From Nothophaeocryptopus gaeumannii (Eukaryota; Ascomycota; Dothideomycetes; Mycosphaerellales; Mycosphaerellaceae): DNA of 64,000 nucleotides. The notes below the pieces were generated by a model, which had not been told where the DNA came from, did not search any database, and saw only the letters and a list, made by a program, of their open reading frames with translations. Within the stretch, counting starts at the first letter, position 1; each line of letters opens with the position of its first letter. The position numbers and the translations under genes were made by a program. The stretch spans positions 1,798,001 to 1,862,000 of the forward strand of contig JASISA010000001.1 of assembly GCA_031771865.1 (NCBI GenBank), in the 5' to 3' direction. Shown piece after piece: positions 1-10,596 of this stretch.

Positions 1-842
1 TGTAGGTCGGGTTCAAGAGAGGTGTCGTCGAGGCAGCTGTGGACGGGTGCTACCTGGTTGGCTGGTATATGCCGAGCGAGGATGACGGGTCGATCGACTG
101 GAGAGAATGGTTTAGGCCGAGACTGTGATATCCAAGCGGTGGTTGTCGATCTGTTGGTAGGCGCGGTGATTCTCACAACGAGGTGCCGGAATGTGAGACC
201 TGGAGGATGATAGGCGGCGGTGGTGGTGGTGGAAAAGTGAATCGGTTCAAGAGGTCAAGGTCGAGGAGCTCCTTCGGCGTTGGCTACGCCCGTGCGCAGT
301 GACGAAGCGCTGAGCTGGACATTCGACGCGATGCTCTCAGACACAGAGCACACCTGACTTTTGAGTCTTCCGATGCTCGACTCTCGTGTTCCTTTACGCG
401 CTGACCTTGCCTTTCATTCGAAACACGCCCTCCAGTGGCTGCACTGTAATGGCGCACATCAAAGCGGCCATGTCACATGTCACATGCCTCTCTTCGCTGC
501 CCCTCCCTCCCGCTACCACTCCCACCCTGATCCCGTGTGACGCGATTATGCGGGCGAGATAAGACTAACACGACGAACCTCCCGGATTTCTCCTCCTCTC
601 ACCTTGATGATACCGTTCTTGGAAGCCGGCGGTTTCTCCGGACTGATAGGACCATCGCACCTGGCTTAGGAGGAGTCTCGCGTGACAGCTCGTCAGCCTG
701 CTGCCATCTGCTGCCATCTGCCCGCCTTTCATGCAGCCCCGGTCATCCCTAAGGGGTCATTCTGCCCGACAGACATTCCTGCTATTATCTTCTCAGGTAA
801 AACGGCAAAAGACCTGGACGGCCTGAACAACGAGCATGTCAT
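1..842. other. Intergenic, no gene seen
   Basis: No reading frame here has family motifs, and no RNA gene was recognised. Short C/T-rich tracts around 480-535 are ordinary fungal intergenic sequence. The 3' end of the GH72-like gene lies at 843. Confidence 0.5.
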
Positions 843-2110
843 TCACTCTAACCGCATATCAGCGGTCCTATCGACGAAGTGCCTCTCCCGGTCTCCACAC
901 AATTCTTGCATGAACGTCTCCCAGTCCACGGGACATTCAGGTATGCTGCTCGTAGCAAGCCACCTGTTCTGCTCTAACGCCGGGAACTCGCCCTCCCAGG
1001 CCTCATAGTCTTGTACTTCAGCCGTCGCAACTTCCTCCGGCGTCCTAACAGCTACATCTCTGAACCTCATCTTCAAAATCGGAAACTCAGGCTTCCTCTT
1101 CACATCCCCGTCTTCTTTCTGTTCAACAATCCCATACTCATTGCCATACTCCTGATAACAATAGAAGCAGCCACCACTGAACACACCAGTCATATCAGGC
1201 GAGTACAGACACTCGACCTCCTGCCAGATCCTCTGTTTCCCGACTTGAGCCCCATACTCTGACAGGAACATCGGCATCGGGAACTGGCCATGGCTCTCGA
1301 CCTTATTCTTCCATCCAGATATCAGAAAACTTGACTTATATGCCCAGCTATAGCATTGGATCGCATAGAAGTCGATCCTGCTCTCTTTCGAGCCAGCGGA
1401 GAAGTACTGCAGAGACGGCATACGCGGCATCATCACATCTGGACTGGAAATCCCAACTGGCACTGATCTCCCTCCGCGCAGACGCAGGAAGCTCTTGATA
1501 TCTCGAATACTGGCTCGCAGGAGCTCGGCCATTTTGGTGACTGCGCCGTCCTTGACGATGCTACCTTCAACGACGATGCCCAATAGATTCGGATTTTCTG
1601 CCAATTCGTCCACGAGCCGCAATGCGTCTTTGAGCACTTCAGGTTTAAACAGTGACTGGAGATCCGTTTCCGGCGTCAGGTCTCGCAGCGGCAATTGCTG
1701 TGCGACATACAAATGCAGCGTGACGAGGACGTAGAAGCCACTATCCGCGAGGTACTGAAAGGCCTTGCGATGGCTCTTCCCAGGATCCAGGTTTGAGACG
1801 GCGATTGTGTTCAAGCCTGGAAGCTCTTTCAAAATGCCGACATTTCGCTTTAGTTCTTCGCATCGGTCGTCAGTCAGAGGATCAATATTCGGATCTCGAG
1901 AATTTGGCAGCCTTTCTGGTTTTGGAGATTTTCTCTTGTTGTAATTGGCGCCTTTGATCAAGAACTGCGAGGGATCGGTCAGTAGCCTGCAGACACGGAA
2001 GGATGGGCATATCGTACTCGCTCACTCCTACGAAAGAATTGATTCCCTCTAGTATATATGGAAGGTATATGCTTCTTTTCTGATTGCAGGTAGAAGTAGA
2101 GTTCAGACAT
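843..2110 (-). CDS. GH72-like beta-1,3-glucanosyltransferase homologue, probably inactive
   Basis: GH72 enzymes (Gas/Gel/Phr) elongate cell-wall beta-1,3-glucan at the cell surface. The family order is visible: FLIKGANY at 1964, DPLTDD, the NTIAVSN region, ISSPDV, IDFYAIQCYSW, FLSEYG with the nucleophile Glu (residue 235 counted from 1961), and the YSPDMTGVFSGG block. The second catalytic glutamate, normally in a GNEV motif, is absent: the aligned stretch reads VEGSIV (residues 131-136). The conserved Arg of NTIRVY is Ala. Upstream, DPSQ precedes FLIKG in frame, and RGNQFF (2050-2033) plus an ATG at 2110 look like the usual GH72 N-terminus in another frame, but no intron I could find joins the two cleanly. 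No GPI signal or clear signal peptide is visible. I infer a divergent pseudoenzyme or decaying gene; the family assignment is firm, the 5' end is not. Confidence 0.7.
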
Positions 2111-2751
2111 GTTTTTGCTTGACGTTCATCAAAGCTCAAAGGTCTTCAATGATTGGCTATGGTCCTGTCGAACGAGAGAAGTACCTGTAGTGAGTGTAAA
2201 GCGTCTGGCAGCTCGTGAAATGTCCAATATTCTTAATGAGATGCATCGCCACAACCAACGCTCCGCTAACCTGTTCTGCCTGAAATCAAGACGGGTAGGA
2301 GACGGAATCCTTCGAGGACCGCCCCACGCTGACAGGACAGCTTTGCAGCTCGATATGGTACCCTATACGACGACGTGACTGGCAAAGTTGTTGCATAGAA
2401 ACCATGTCAGAATCTTGGTGTTTGCTCTTGCGACATTCGGACTGGTGGTGGCTCGTGATGGCTTGATTTCGCTCTACAGATAATGTGATACAGATATCCA
2501 CAGAGTGTTGGAGAGGTTGGCGGGTGACTCTCTCTGATACCTTCCTTGTGAAGCCTGCCCTTCAATTTTTGGACATAAAATGCCATGATGGCGTTCACTC
2601 GCAAGCTTAGCGCTCTGGCTGGACGCTCTGAACCAGCTTCATTGCCCATGTGCTCGTGCACTCGCGCATATCATATCTGCCATCCACCAGCTCTTGCAAG
2701 TGGCTTGCCTCTTGACAGGGGTTATCAATGCTCACACCATCTTGTATTCGC
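2111..2751. other. Intergenic, no gene seen
   Basis: This lies between the GH72-like gene and the 3' end of the mL57 gene. Only short frames without family motifs are present on either strand. Confidence 0.5.
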
Positions 2752-3584
2752 TCATCGCAAACCCAACGGCTGCAAAATCCTCTCTCTCGCACACTTCCCG
2801 GCAACCTCTCCACCCCTCTGCAACGCCAACGCCCCAATAATCGCATACAACGCATTCGCCAACACCGCGTCCTCTCCACTCGCCTTCAGATTGTCACTCC
2901 TCTTAGGCTTCCACCTCACAACCTTGTTCAATCCATATTGGCTCGCCAGAGCACTCAGTCTCCATTTTGAAAGTACTTCTGCTTTTGCGAAAGGAGTTAT
3001 GTTCTCGAGGTTCTCGAGCGCCGGGTGGTAATAGACTTCATCGGCTGGTGGTGTTGCGCGCGGAGGAGAGGGGGCATTGAGGAGCGCGAGGGAGGTTTGG
3101 AGGTCGAGGATGCGTTTTCCGAGGTAGGAGAGGCGGGTGTTGAAGCCTTGACGGCCGTGGTCGTGGGAGGGATGGGTTAGTGCTATCCACTATAAAAGGA
3201 GTCAGTGAGGAGAGCTCTTGAAGGAACCGGAGGCACGCGGGAGTATACCTTCGTCTCGTCTGTCAAGAGATCTCGTCCTCGTGTGTTCCCTCCTACTCGT
3301 CCAAGGAAATTATCATAGGCTTGGTTGACGGGCTCGTCTTCTGTGTTGACCTTCCATAGTGGTTGTCGCGGTTGTGGCCGTAGTCTTATAGGCATCTTCA
3401 TTCGTGCCGGAGTCTGCTTCCATCGTGGGAGGTCTTCCTGTGTTTCTGGCTCCCGACCTGTGAACTCTTTCGCTGCGTTCCTCGATGCGTTGATCGAGAA
3501 CTGTCGCGTGGGCTGGGGTTTCGATGCGTATCGGAGAGCTCGCGCGCAGCTGGCGCATACAAAGGAGGGGCGTGACGGATTCAT
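2752..3584 (-). CDS. Mitochondrial large-subunit ribosomal protein mL57 (RNase III-like fold)
   Basis: This is a structural protein of the mitochondrial ribosome (yeast Mrpl15 family), built on a catalytically inactive RNase III fold. Two exons, 3584-3249 and 3189-2752, give 258 residues. The intron 3248-3190 has a GTATAC donor and a TTTATAG acceptor and joins ...LLTDETK to WIALTHPSHDHG in phase 0. The N-terminus (MNPSRPSFVCASCARALRY) is basic and hydroxylated like a mitochondrial presequence. Exon 2 has the family block QGFNTRLSYLGKRILDLQ and the C-terminal GEDAVLANALYAIIGALAL helix. The start is 283 bp from the divergent RTT109 start, so the two probably share a promoter region. Confidence 0.88.
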
Positions 3585-3867
3585 GCTGTAGTCCGTCCGG
3601 TGAGATCGTCGTTGGTGAAGGCGTAGCAGTGGACTTGGGACTTTGCGGCGAGCGGAAGTGAAGGCTGATGCAAGGATGCCTCAGGATGTTCAGCAGAGGC
3701 AACGCGCTCTCCTCTCTTGACGCGTTCTGTCCTCCTCTGCCCACTCATACATTTCTATGCAGCATTATGAATTGATGAAACAACACATTGGACAACGACA
3801 TTGGATACTCTGGCGACAGGGACAATTTCTCGGTCTCACATCTTCTGCGACATCGGCCTCAGTCAGC

Positions 3868-5517
3868 ATGGCACCAACAGCAGTCAATGGCACTTCGAAG
3901 CCAACCGCAGCCGCATCTAGATCACTCAAGCATGCATTGGCAGAAGTGCTCCCATCTGGTTTCGAATGCAAGACACGATATGTCTTCTCACCACCGAAGG
4001 CAGAAGAGCCTCTCTTTGCCGCATTGCCCGGACAAAAGCCCGAAAAGACGAGATTAGCAAGTCATTTACTCACTGTCAGCGTGCCAACGGCCTCACTTAA
4101 CCTCTCGAGACTCTCTTCAGCAGCCGGAAACGACGTGATCAGCTTTGCTATTGAGGTACTAGTCTACACGACAAAGCCTCTCACTACGCTTTTCGTGAGC
4201 AAAGTCGATTCCACATCCTACACGCCACGGATCCGGCCATCACCCATCAAAACGATCGTCACCACCTTCCTCAAATGGCTGGCCGAGAAGGAGAGACGGA
4301 AGAAGCCAAGTCGCAAGGTGGTCATCTCACTCTTTGCCCGAGCTCAGGCTCAGTATCTGTTCCCTGGCTCTTCTGACGACAAGGGCAAGCACATTCTTGA
4401 CGATCGCCAGCTAATCAAGTGGTGGGCAAGAGTCCTCGATCCGATCATTTCGGAAGAGAAGCAGCGAAGTCCACCAAATGATGATTCAGTGAATTATCAA
4501 GGCTACATCACTGTGCCTGGGTACGCAAAGACTGAGCTAAGATCCTTCATGCCACAAGATGGCGCGGCCGGACCTGACCCTCGATGGATCCCAGAACATC
4601 CACTGCTGGAACTTGCCCGTGCGCGTGCAGTGCCCGAACATGCGCCAGTCAGATGCCTTTTGCCGCGGTTTCCTGATGACCCAAAAGCAAGGTTCATCTC
4701 AGATCTCGACGACGAAATTGGCATAGCCCAGGACTCCCAGGTCACAGTCAGTCCATCGAAGCGTAAGAGCGGTCGATGGAAGTCGGTTGCAAACCTTGAC
4801 CAGTTCTGGGAGCAGATGGAGTTCAGACAGGAGTGTTCGTCAGGGAGAGTCGTCGGCTTTCTGTGGCTGGTCATATCACCCGCCAACGAGGAGGATCACG
4901 GGATCGAAGCAGATATGGCTAACGCCGAGAGCCAAGAATCGCAGATCTCAATAGGAGAGGCACTGAGCAGTGATCCAATCAGCTCGAACTCACAAGGCAG
5001 CCCAAAAAGGAAGAAGAAGAAGCAGCTGACTGGACCCATTGTGCCGCGCATGCCGAAAGTCAAGTCAACGTTATCGAACCTATCCGAAATGCAAGCTTCA
5101 CTTGATGCCCAGTCGAACGATGGCATTTTGCTCTCGAAGGACGGATATGACAAAGCCATGGGGGTAATGCTCAAGCTGGACTTCTCTACAATGGATATCG
5201 CCATACGATCTACGAACAAATGGATCGCCGAAGTCATGGGTATCTCAGGCCTCAATGGCGAAGACTTTGCTATCAGGATCTTTGGGACCGCCAATGTAGA
5301 GACCGTGCTGGTCTGGGATGGCGTGAGCGAACGCAAAGCAGAGAAAATACCAGCGGCCGTGGCCGATCTGAGCGGAATGGTCAGGAAGAAGAGAAAGGCG
5401 CCAGATGGTGCGGTCTCTGATGGTAATGGTGTCGCTGAGGTGAAAGAAGAGCAGAAGCCGGCTGTCAATGTACTAGGTGGAGGCATGATCCGAAAGAAGC
5501 CGAAGCCAGCGATTTGA
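3868..5517 (+). CDS. RTT109: Histone acetyltransferase Rtt109 (H3K56)
   Basis: Rtt109 (KAT11) acetylates newly made histone H3 on K56 during replication, with the chaperones Asf1 and Vps75. From the ATG at 3868 the product is 549 residues; an in-frame ATG at 3757 would add 37 residues of low-complexity sequence and is less likely. Visible family blocks are LPSGFECKTRYVFSPP, FAIEVLVYTTKPLTTLFVSK with DSTSYTPR, the LIKWWARVLDPI core and the YITVPGYAKTE segment. Basic clusters KRKKKKQ and KKRKAPD near the C-terminus look like nuclear localisation signals. The frame is unbroken and no intron is needed. It diverges from mL57. A SET/Vps75-type protein is encoded about 31 kb away at 36188. Confidence 0.9.
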   Translation: MAPTAVNGTSKPTAAASRSLKHALAEVLPSGFECKTRYVFSPPKAEEPLFAALPGQKPEKTRLASHLLTVSVPTASLNLSRLSSAAGNDVISFAIEVLVYTTKPLTTLFVSKVDSTSYTPRIRPSPIKTIVTTFLKWLAEKERRKKPSRKVVISLFARAQAQYLFPGSSDDKGKHILDDRQLIKWWARVLDPIISEEKQRSPPNDDSVNYQGYITVPGYAKTELRSFMPQDGAAGPDPRWIPEHPLLELARARAVPEHAPVRCLLPRFPDDPKARFISDLDDEIGIAQDSQVTVSPSKRKSGRWKSVANLDQFWEQMEFRQECSSGRVVGFLWLVISPANEEDHGIEADMANAESQESQISIGEALSSDPISSNSQGSPKRKKKKQLTGPIVPRMPKVKSTLSNLSEMQASLDAQSNDGILLSKDGYDKAMGVMLKLDFSTMDIAIRSTNKWIAEVMGISGLNGEDFAIRIFGTANVETVLVWDGVSERKAEKIPAAVADLSGMVRKKRKAPDGAVSDGNGVAEVKEEQKPAVNVLGGGMIRKKPKPAI

Positions 5518-5629
5518 GGGTCGTCTTGACCCGTTTATCCATGTTGGATGCTAACATACATGCTAAAGAGACCTGCTCTTTACCTTCATGGCATTTTGAC
5601 TTGGATCATCGCTCACGCTGGCCGTCAAT

Positions 5630-5964
5630 TCATGCTGCACGTTGGCCCTGGACCTTCTCACGGCCTCCATCACTTCCACCTTTTCTGGCCTCATCCGTCA
5701 GCTTTGCCTCCCCCTGGCCTCGAGAGATAAGCATCTCCGTCGCAGCCTGTTGTACCTGATAGAATAGCTGCATTGCGGTTTGCAAAGCCAGGGCCCCCGG
5801 GTCAGCACAGGCAGAAGACTTGATTTTACCGGTGCCTTGTTGTAGCTTGGAATCTCTACTATGTAAAACAGAGTGGAATGAGCTCGACGTTCGTGCTTTT
5901 TCGGACGATGAATCTTTCGCTGTGCGCCCTGCTGCTTGGACTGCGTGGACCTGCCTTTGGCCAT
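5630..5964 (-). CDS. Small basic two-exon protein, unknown function
   Basis: I do not recognise a family. Exon 1 (5964-5830) encodes a very basic N-terminus (MAKGRSTQSKQQGAQRKIHR, then PKKHERR). Exon 2 (5767-5630) encodes LFYQVQQAATEMLISRGQGE followed by an acidic/basic tail ending QGQRAA. The intron 5829-5768 has a GTAAAA donor, a GCTGAC branch site and a TGCAG acceptor, and both exons are in phase 0, giving 90 residues. The basic start and lack of any signal sequence suggest a nucleolar, ribosomal or chromatin-associated small protein, but this is inference. It converges on RTT109, with 112 bp between the stop codons. Confidence 0.55.
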
Positions 5965-6735
5965 ACTAATTCGAGAGGAGAGCTGGTGATTTGATGTTGA
6001 TACTGAACCTAGGATGGAATTGGAATTGGATTGGGAAAGAGTAAGAGGCTAGGCTGTTGAAGACTCGGGTACTTATGGATAACGTTGAAAAGGGAGATCA
6101 AGACGCCTCCTTGAACAGCCTCACATCGAAACGACAATGTGTTCGTTTCAAAGTGAACGAGACATTGTGGTACATGGACCGACTTGCATTGAATTGGATT
6201 CAATCAAGACCACTATTGCGTCCACAACCTGTAACGTGGCCATCGCTTCGTGTCAAAGGTCAAAAACACGATGGGTGTTTTGAACAAGAGACACTGTCGA
6301 ATCAATAAGTGAGGAAGAGAGCCAGTCTCTGAGAGTTGGCCCCCAATCTTGGCGTTGTGGCAGCATTGTCCGACTTCTAACCTCAACTCATCGAACGAAA
6401 TATCGCTATTCTCGAAAATAAGTATCAAGCTGAGATTAGCATCGACATCGCGCAACGAGAGTGTAGACGGACGTCTACGACCATATACTTGCCGAGGCAG
6501 TCATCATTTCGCAGCCGAACCGCATGCAAGATGTCGTTGAGGCTGGCACCGGTGTCGAGGCACCTCAGCTCCGACGCCATGACATGCAGGCTCCCATCGC
6601 CCACAAGTCAACTCTAAGCACTCTGTGCGGCCTTCTTTTCTTGTGTGTCACTGGTTCACAGTCATTGGCAGCCATTCGACAAGCAATGTTTGGCCGGCGT
6701 TCCTCGCCGCCACCCCATTCAGCCTCTAGCACACT
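5965..6735. other. Intergenic between small basic gene and HET gene
   Basis: Divergent spacer holding the presumed promoters of both neighbours. No motif-bearing reading frame was seen. Confidence 0.5.
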
Positions 6736-8372
6736 ATGTGGCTCCTCAATGTCAGAAATCGCCAATTGGAGAAGTTCGAGAACGAGTCGAAGATCTATGG
6801 ACGCTATGCAATTCTAAGCCATGTATGGGAGCACGAGGAAGTCACGTTCCAAGACATACAAGCTCATACTGCAGCGTCGAAGTATGGCTATGCCAAGATC
6901 CAGAGTGCCTGCCAGCAGGCCTTGGCCGAGAAGCTGGATTACTGCTGGATTGATACCTGCTGTATCAACAAGGAATCCTCTGCAGAATTGAGTGAAGCCA
7001 TCAACTCAATGTACAGGTGGTACTATGAGGCTAAGGTCTGCTATGCGTACATGTACGACGTGCCTTATTTAGACTTCAAGAACTCAAAGTGGTTCACAAG
7101 AGGCTGGACATTACAGGAACTCATTGCGCCGGGCTACGTCGAATTCTACAACGCGTCATGGCAAGCCATAGGCAGCAAAGTCGCAAGGTTGAGAGAGCTT
7201 GCCGACATCACTCGCATTGACATTGACGTACTGCGAGATCGGACGACTCTGCACACGACCAGCGTGGCCGCTAAGATGGCATGGGCATCCAGAAGGGAGA
7301 CCACGAGAGTAGAAGACATAGCATACTCGCTCATGGGGCTTTTTAACGTGAACATGCCCATGATCTATGGCGAAGGCTCCAAAGCGTTCGCTCGACTACA
7401 AGAAGAGATCATCAAGACCTACGAAGACCCGTCGATCCTCGCTTGGCAGGCTTGGGAACAATCACAAGCCAGCACTCTCCTTGCGCCCTCTCCCTGGGGC
7501 TTCCGCAATGCACATAGTATCCTCAGCTGGTCGCACGACTGGCTTGATGATTCTTTTACGCTGCACAGCAAAGGACTTCGAATCAATCTGCCAGTTCTGG
7601 AGTCACAAGGCGACTCCAATAACATGAGTGCCATATTGAACTGCCGCTACGCAGGGGACACGTCCAAGCAAATAGCGCTCTTGCTTCGAAAGCGACCCCA
7701 AGCAATGGTGATACCTCGGCGAGAAATCACCAGCACCGTCTGCGAGATGGCACCGGAGACGAATAACCAGGGAGCCTTCACTTCACTGCAGAATCTTAAT
7801 CGCGCTCATCTACCTCATGCCAAATGGTCAGACTTGACGATCCTCAAGGCACCCGTCAACCCAGATAGCTCCGCGCCCAGCTCAATGTGGACACAAAAGA
7901 TCAACGTTCGCAACTCAATCAACTCACTTCGACTTGTACACGTCTCTCCTAGCGAAGCCTGGAACCAACAAGACACAGCATGACTCTAGTTCTCACCGGC
8001 TCCCACGAGACAGATCGTGGCTACTTGGTCTTCGGCGACACGGACGGCAAGAAATTCGGCATGATTTTCGGGCAAGAAATGAATTCTGGGAGAGCAGAGC
8101 CTCGTGTTTGGCTGTCGAAACACTCGTATAAAACACCCAATGAGTCTACGCTCTTCGAGGCGCTGGAGCGAGCCGGGGGTGGGAAACCGCAGCAATGCGC
8201 CAAAATTGAATTTAAGAAAGGTGTTTCTGAGTTGGTGGCGAAAGTTGATCGACAGCTTACGCATACGGGAGAATTGGAGTGGAGTATTCACATGAGTTTG
8301 GAGCATTATTCGACGAGTTTTCGGAACCAGGTTAACTCGTTGATGCATGGACATGGGCATCGATCGCGCTGA
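6736..8372 (+). pseudogene. HET-domain protein gene with a frameshift
   Basis: HET proteins mediate heterokaryon incompatibility and related cell-death responses in filamentous fungi. The first frame (6736-7983, 415 residues) starts MWLLNVRNRQLEKF and has the full HET signature: YAILSHVW, YCWIDTCCINKESSAELSEA, AINSMYRWY, WFTRGWTLQELIAP and the MGLFNVNMPMIYGEG block. It stops at TGA 7981-7983. The next frame begins at the overlapping ATG 7980 and continues the expected C-terminus: EAWNQQDT is followed by MTLVLTGSHETDRGYLVFGD. No GT-AG pair in this stretch restores the frame, so a one-base deletion around 7978-7983 is the simplest explanation. Alternatively the 415-residue product is used as is. 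HET genes are highly polymorphic, and null alleles are common. Confidence 0.8.
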
Positions 8373-8417
8373 AGACACCGTACCCAGCCCAACCTCTTCC
8401 ACCTCAGCGTATACCAC

Positions 8418-9656
8418 TCAAGGCCACGGTTTGCCTCGCAAAGCAGCCAAAAGAGCATCATGCGCCACCTTCTTCACAAGCGGCGTCCCACCCCCACCCG
8501 GCTGCTCCCACAAATCCGCATACCCTTGCCCAGCAAACGTCGAAGGAACCCAAGAATACGTATCATCGAAATCCCAAACCGTCACGCCACGACATTCTTT
8601 GACAGCCATGCATGCCGCCACGGTGGAATAATAATCTTTCGCTTGCTGCAATTCGCTCCCTGCGGTAGGAGGAAGTGTGACGCGGACGTCGAGATCTGTG
8701 ACGACGACATCTACTCCTAGAGCAATGAAAGATTGCATATTCGCCGTCTGCGCGGAAGTGAAGGGTGTTTCGCCGGCGATGAAAAGACTCTCCAACCCAA
8801 CACCATCGATCTGTATCCCGCGGGTAAATCCTTGACGAGATGTTGCGCAGCGGTTGCTTTGGCGCCGGCGTATTCGATGTTAAAGTCGTTGTAGTAGAGC
8901 TTGACGTGGGGTTTGTTCTTTTGGACGGCGTCCTGCGCAGCAGCAAATGCCATGGGAAGGTATTCTGGTCCGATGACTTGGTACCAGATGGAATCTGTGT
9001 AGGAGCCGGCGGGAGAGTCGGCGAAAGCTTCGTTTACGACGTCACAGGAGTAACAGCGGCCGCCGAAGTAGGATACGAGAGAGTGGACGTGTTTGACTAG
9101 GACGGCGGAGAGGGTGGCGTTCGTCCAAGGGGTGGAAAGGTTTGTGAGCCAGATTGGGAGTTGTTGGTGCCAGATGAGGTTGTGACATCGGATCAATTTG
9201 CCTTGGGAGGCAGCAATCAATTCATCGCCGCTCGTGTGATTGAATTCATCCTGAGATGGCTCCGTGTAGACGAACTTCATGATATTGGCCGGGGTCGCTA
9301 GGGTCCATCAGTTCTTTACATCTAAAGACCTGCTAATGTCCCTCACCTTCACCGAAGTCCTTGCGGTTCAAGAACTCCTGCATGTAATAATTGTCCTGCT
9401 GCTCCAGTCCTGGGATATCAGCGGCCGTACCGAACCAAAGCTTTCCGGCTCTCGTCGCTGCTTTGCTGAGTCCGCTGCGTCGTCCAGTCGAAGTGGTCAG
9501 CAGTGTCGTCGCCGGATCTGTTGATGCCGCGGTCGTGCTCGCTGAAGCAGCTGTGGTGCTGGTTGCAGATGTCGTCGCTGCATTGGCTGTGGCGTTTGGA
9601 GCTGCTCATGCAGCCGACGCCAGGAGAGCTAGTGGGATGAGTGAAGAGGTAAACAT
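8418..9656 (-). pseudogene. GH10 endo-1,4-beta-xylanase pseudogene
   Basis: GH10 xylanases are secreted plant cell-wall enzymes. The reading starts at ATG 9656 with a signal peptide (MFTSSLIPLALLASAA), but codon 17 is TGA (9608-9606). A Ser/Thr/Ala-rich linker follows, then the catalytic domain (KLWFGTAADIPG). The intron 9346-9298 (GTGAGG...CTAG) joins FGE to ATPANIMKFVYTEP. The acid/base motif CDVVNEAF and the LIRCHNLIWHQQLP subsite are intact. Near 8815-8823 one base is missing between DLPAG and IQIDGVGLES. After that the nucleophile motif, normally TELD, reads VVTDLDVR with Asp for Glu, and the usual LESHF His is Leu. It ends DALLAALRGKPWP at 8418. The nonsense codon, frameshift and lost nucleophile together make a functional xylanase very unlikely. 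Confidence 0.87.
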
Positions 9657-10596
9657 GATGGGTAGTCACAAGTTGAGAAGTGATGGGGAGTCTTCAATCA
9701 GAAGCTTACCATGTGGTGATGCATCAGTGAAAGTATACGACAACACTTATGCCTCCCGTTGTTTGGATCTCGACTTTGCCTAGGCCGAACTCTTTCTTAA
9801 TCGTTATTATGCACCGGGCGGTAGTGTTGCGGCTAAATGCTCGAAGACGTCGTGGCGTTCGCGCCTGCGATGCGAGGCGTCACATGTGGAGGTGACGTCC
9901 GCTTGTTGGATGTTCTCCGAAGGAATCATCAAGGCTGAAAGCGTCAAGTTGTGGTTTGCCGGCTAAATGAAAGATGTAAAGGTTTGCGGAGAGGTGGATC
10001 CTTCATGACTTGCAGCTGTAACAGGAAGGTACGGATAGCAGGATCCTTTGAAAGCGTCAAACTCGCTGTGCTGAGAGGTGGTTCGACTAGAAAAGCGAAT
10101 GGAAAAGGCAGAATGCATGGAGTCGTACCTGAAAGCATTCAAAAGCTGTGAACAGATGGCTAAGCTTGTGCTCATTCGCTCGAAGCTTTCCGATCATTTG
10201 TCTCTCTTTCTAGCCGTGCTCGATGATACGCTCGAGAGAGGCGTCTCAGACGTGGTTTTTCGTCTTGAGATCATGCACAGTGCGTGTGCTGGCGCGACAT
10301 GCTATTGACTTGGGCATCCTGACCGAGAGCTTGCAGCAGAGCCTCTCCTTGGAGCAGGCCTTATCCAGAGTAGCGACAGCTGTCTGCGCAGAGTTGAGAG
10401 TATTTCTTGTCCTCCCTTATCCCTCGTCATGCCATATCGTCTCTCAGGCATCGTGTGTGAGCATATAGCCCGCGTCCAACGCAGGCGGAAGTGCTGTATC
10501 CTGTCCTCCATCGTGCCGCTCTCAGGTCTGTCCCATGCTCTTGCTGACCCACGGCTGTCCGCTGTTGTCTCTTCCTTTCTTCCCATCCCCCCTTCC
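9657..10596. other. Intergenic, no gene seen
   Basis: Spacer between the 5' end of the xylanase pseudogene and the 3' end of TIM22. Several short overlapping frames exist, but none has recognisable motifs. Confidence 0.45.

Noticed and set aside
2585..3031. Plus-strand 148-codon frame opposite the mL57 gene
   Set aside because: Antisense to mL57 exon 2, which is supported by family motifs and a clean splice.
7936..7989. Possible 54-nt intron (GTACAC...CTCTAG) explaining the HET frame change
   Set aside because: The phases do not match: removing it does not join the two HET frames.
8810..8825. Intron explaining the GH10 frame change
   Set aside because: Conserved residues flank the shift within a few codons, leaving no room for an intron.
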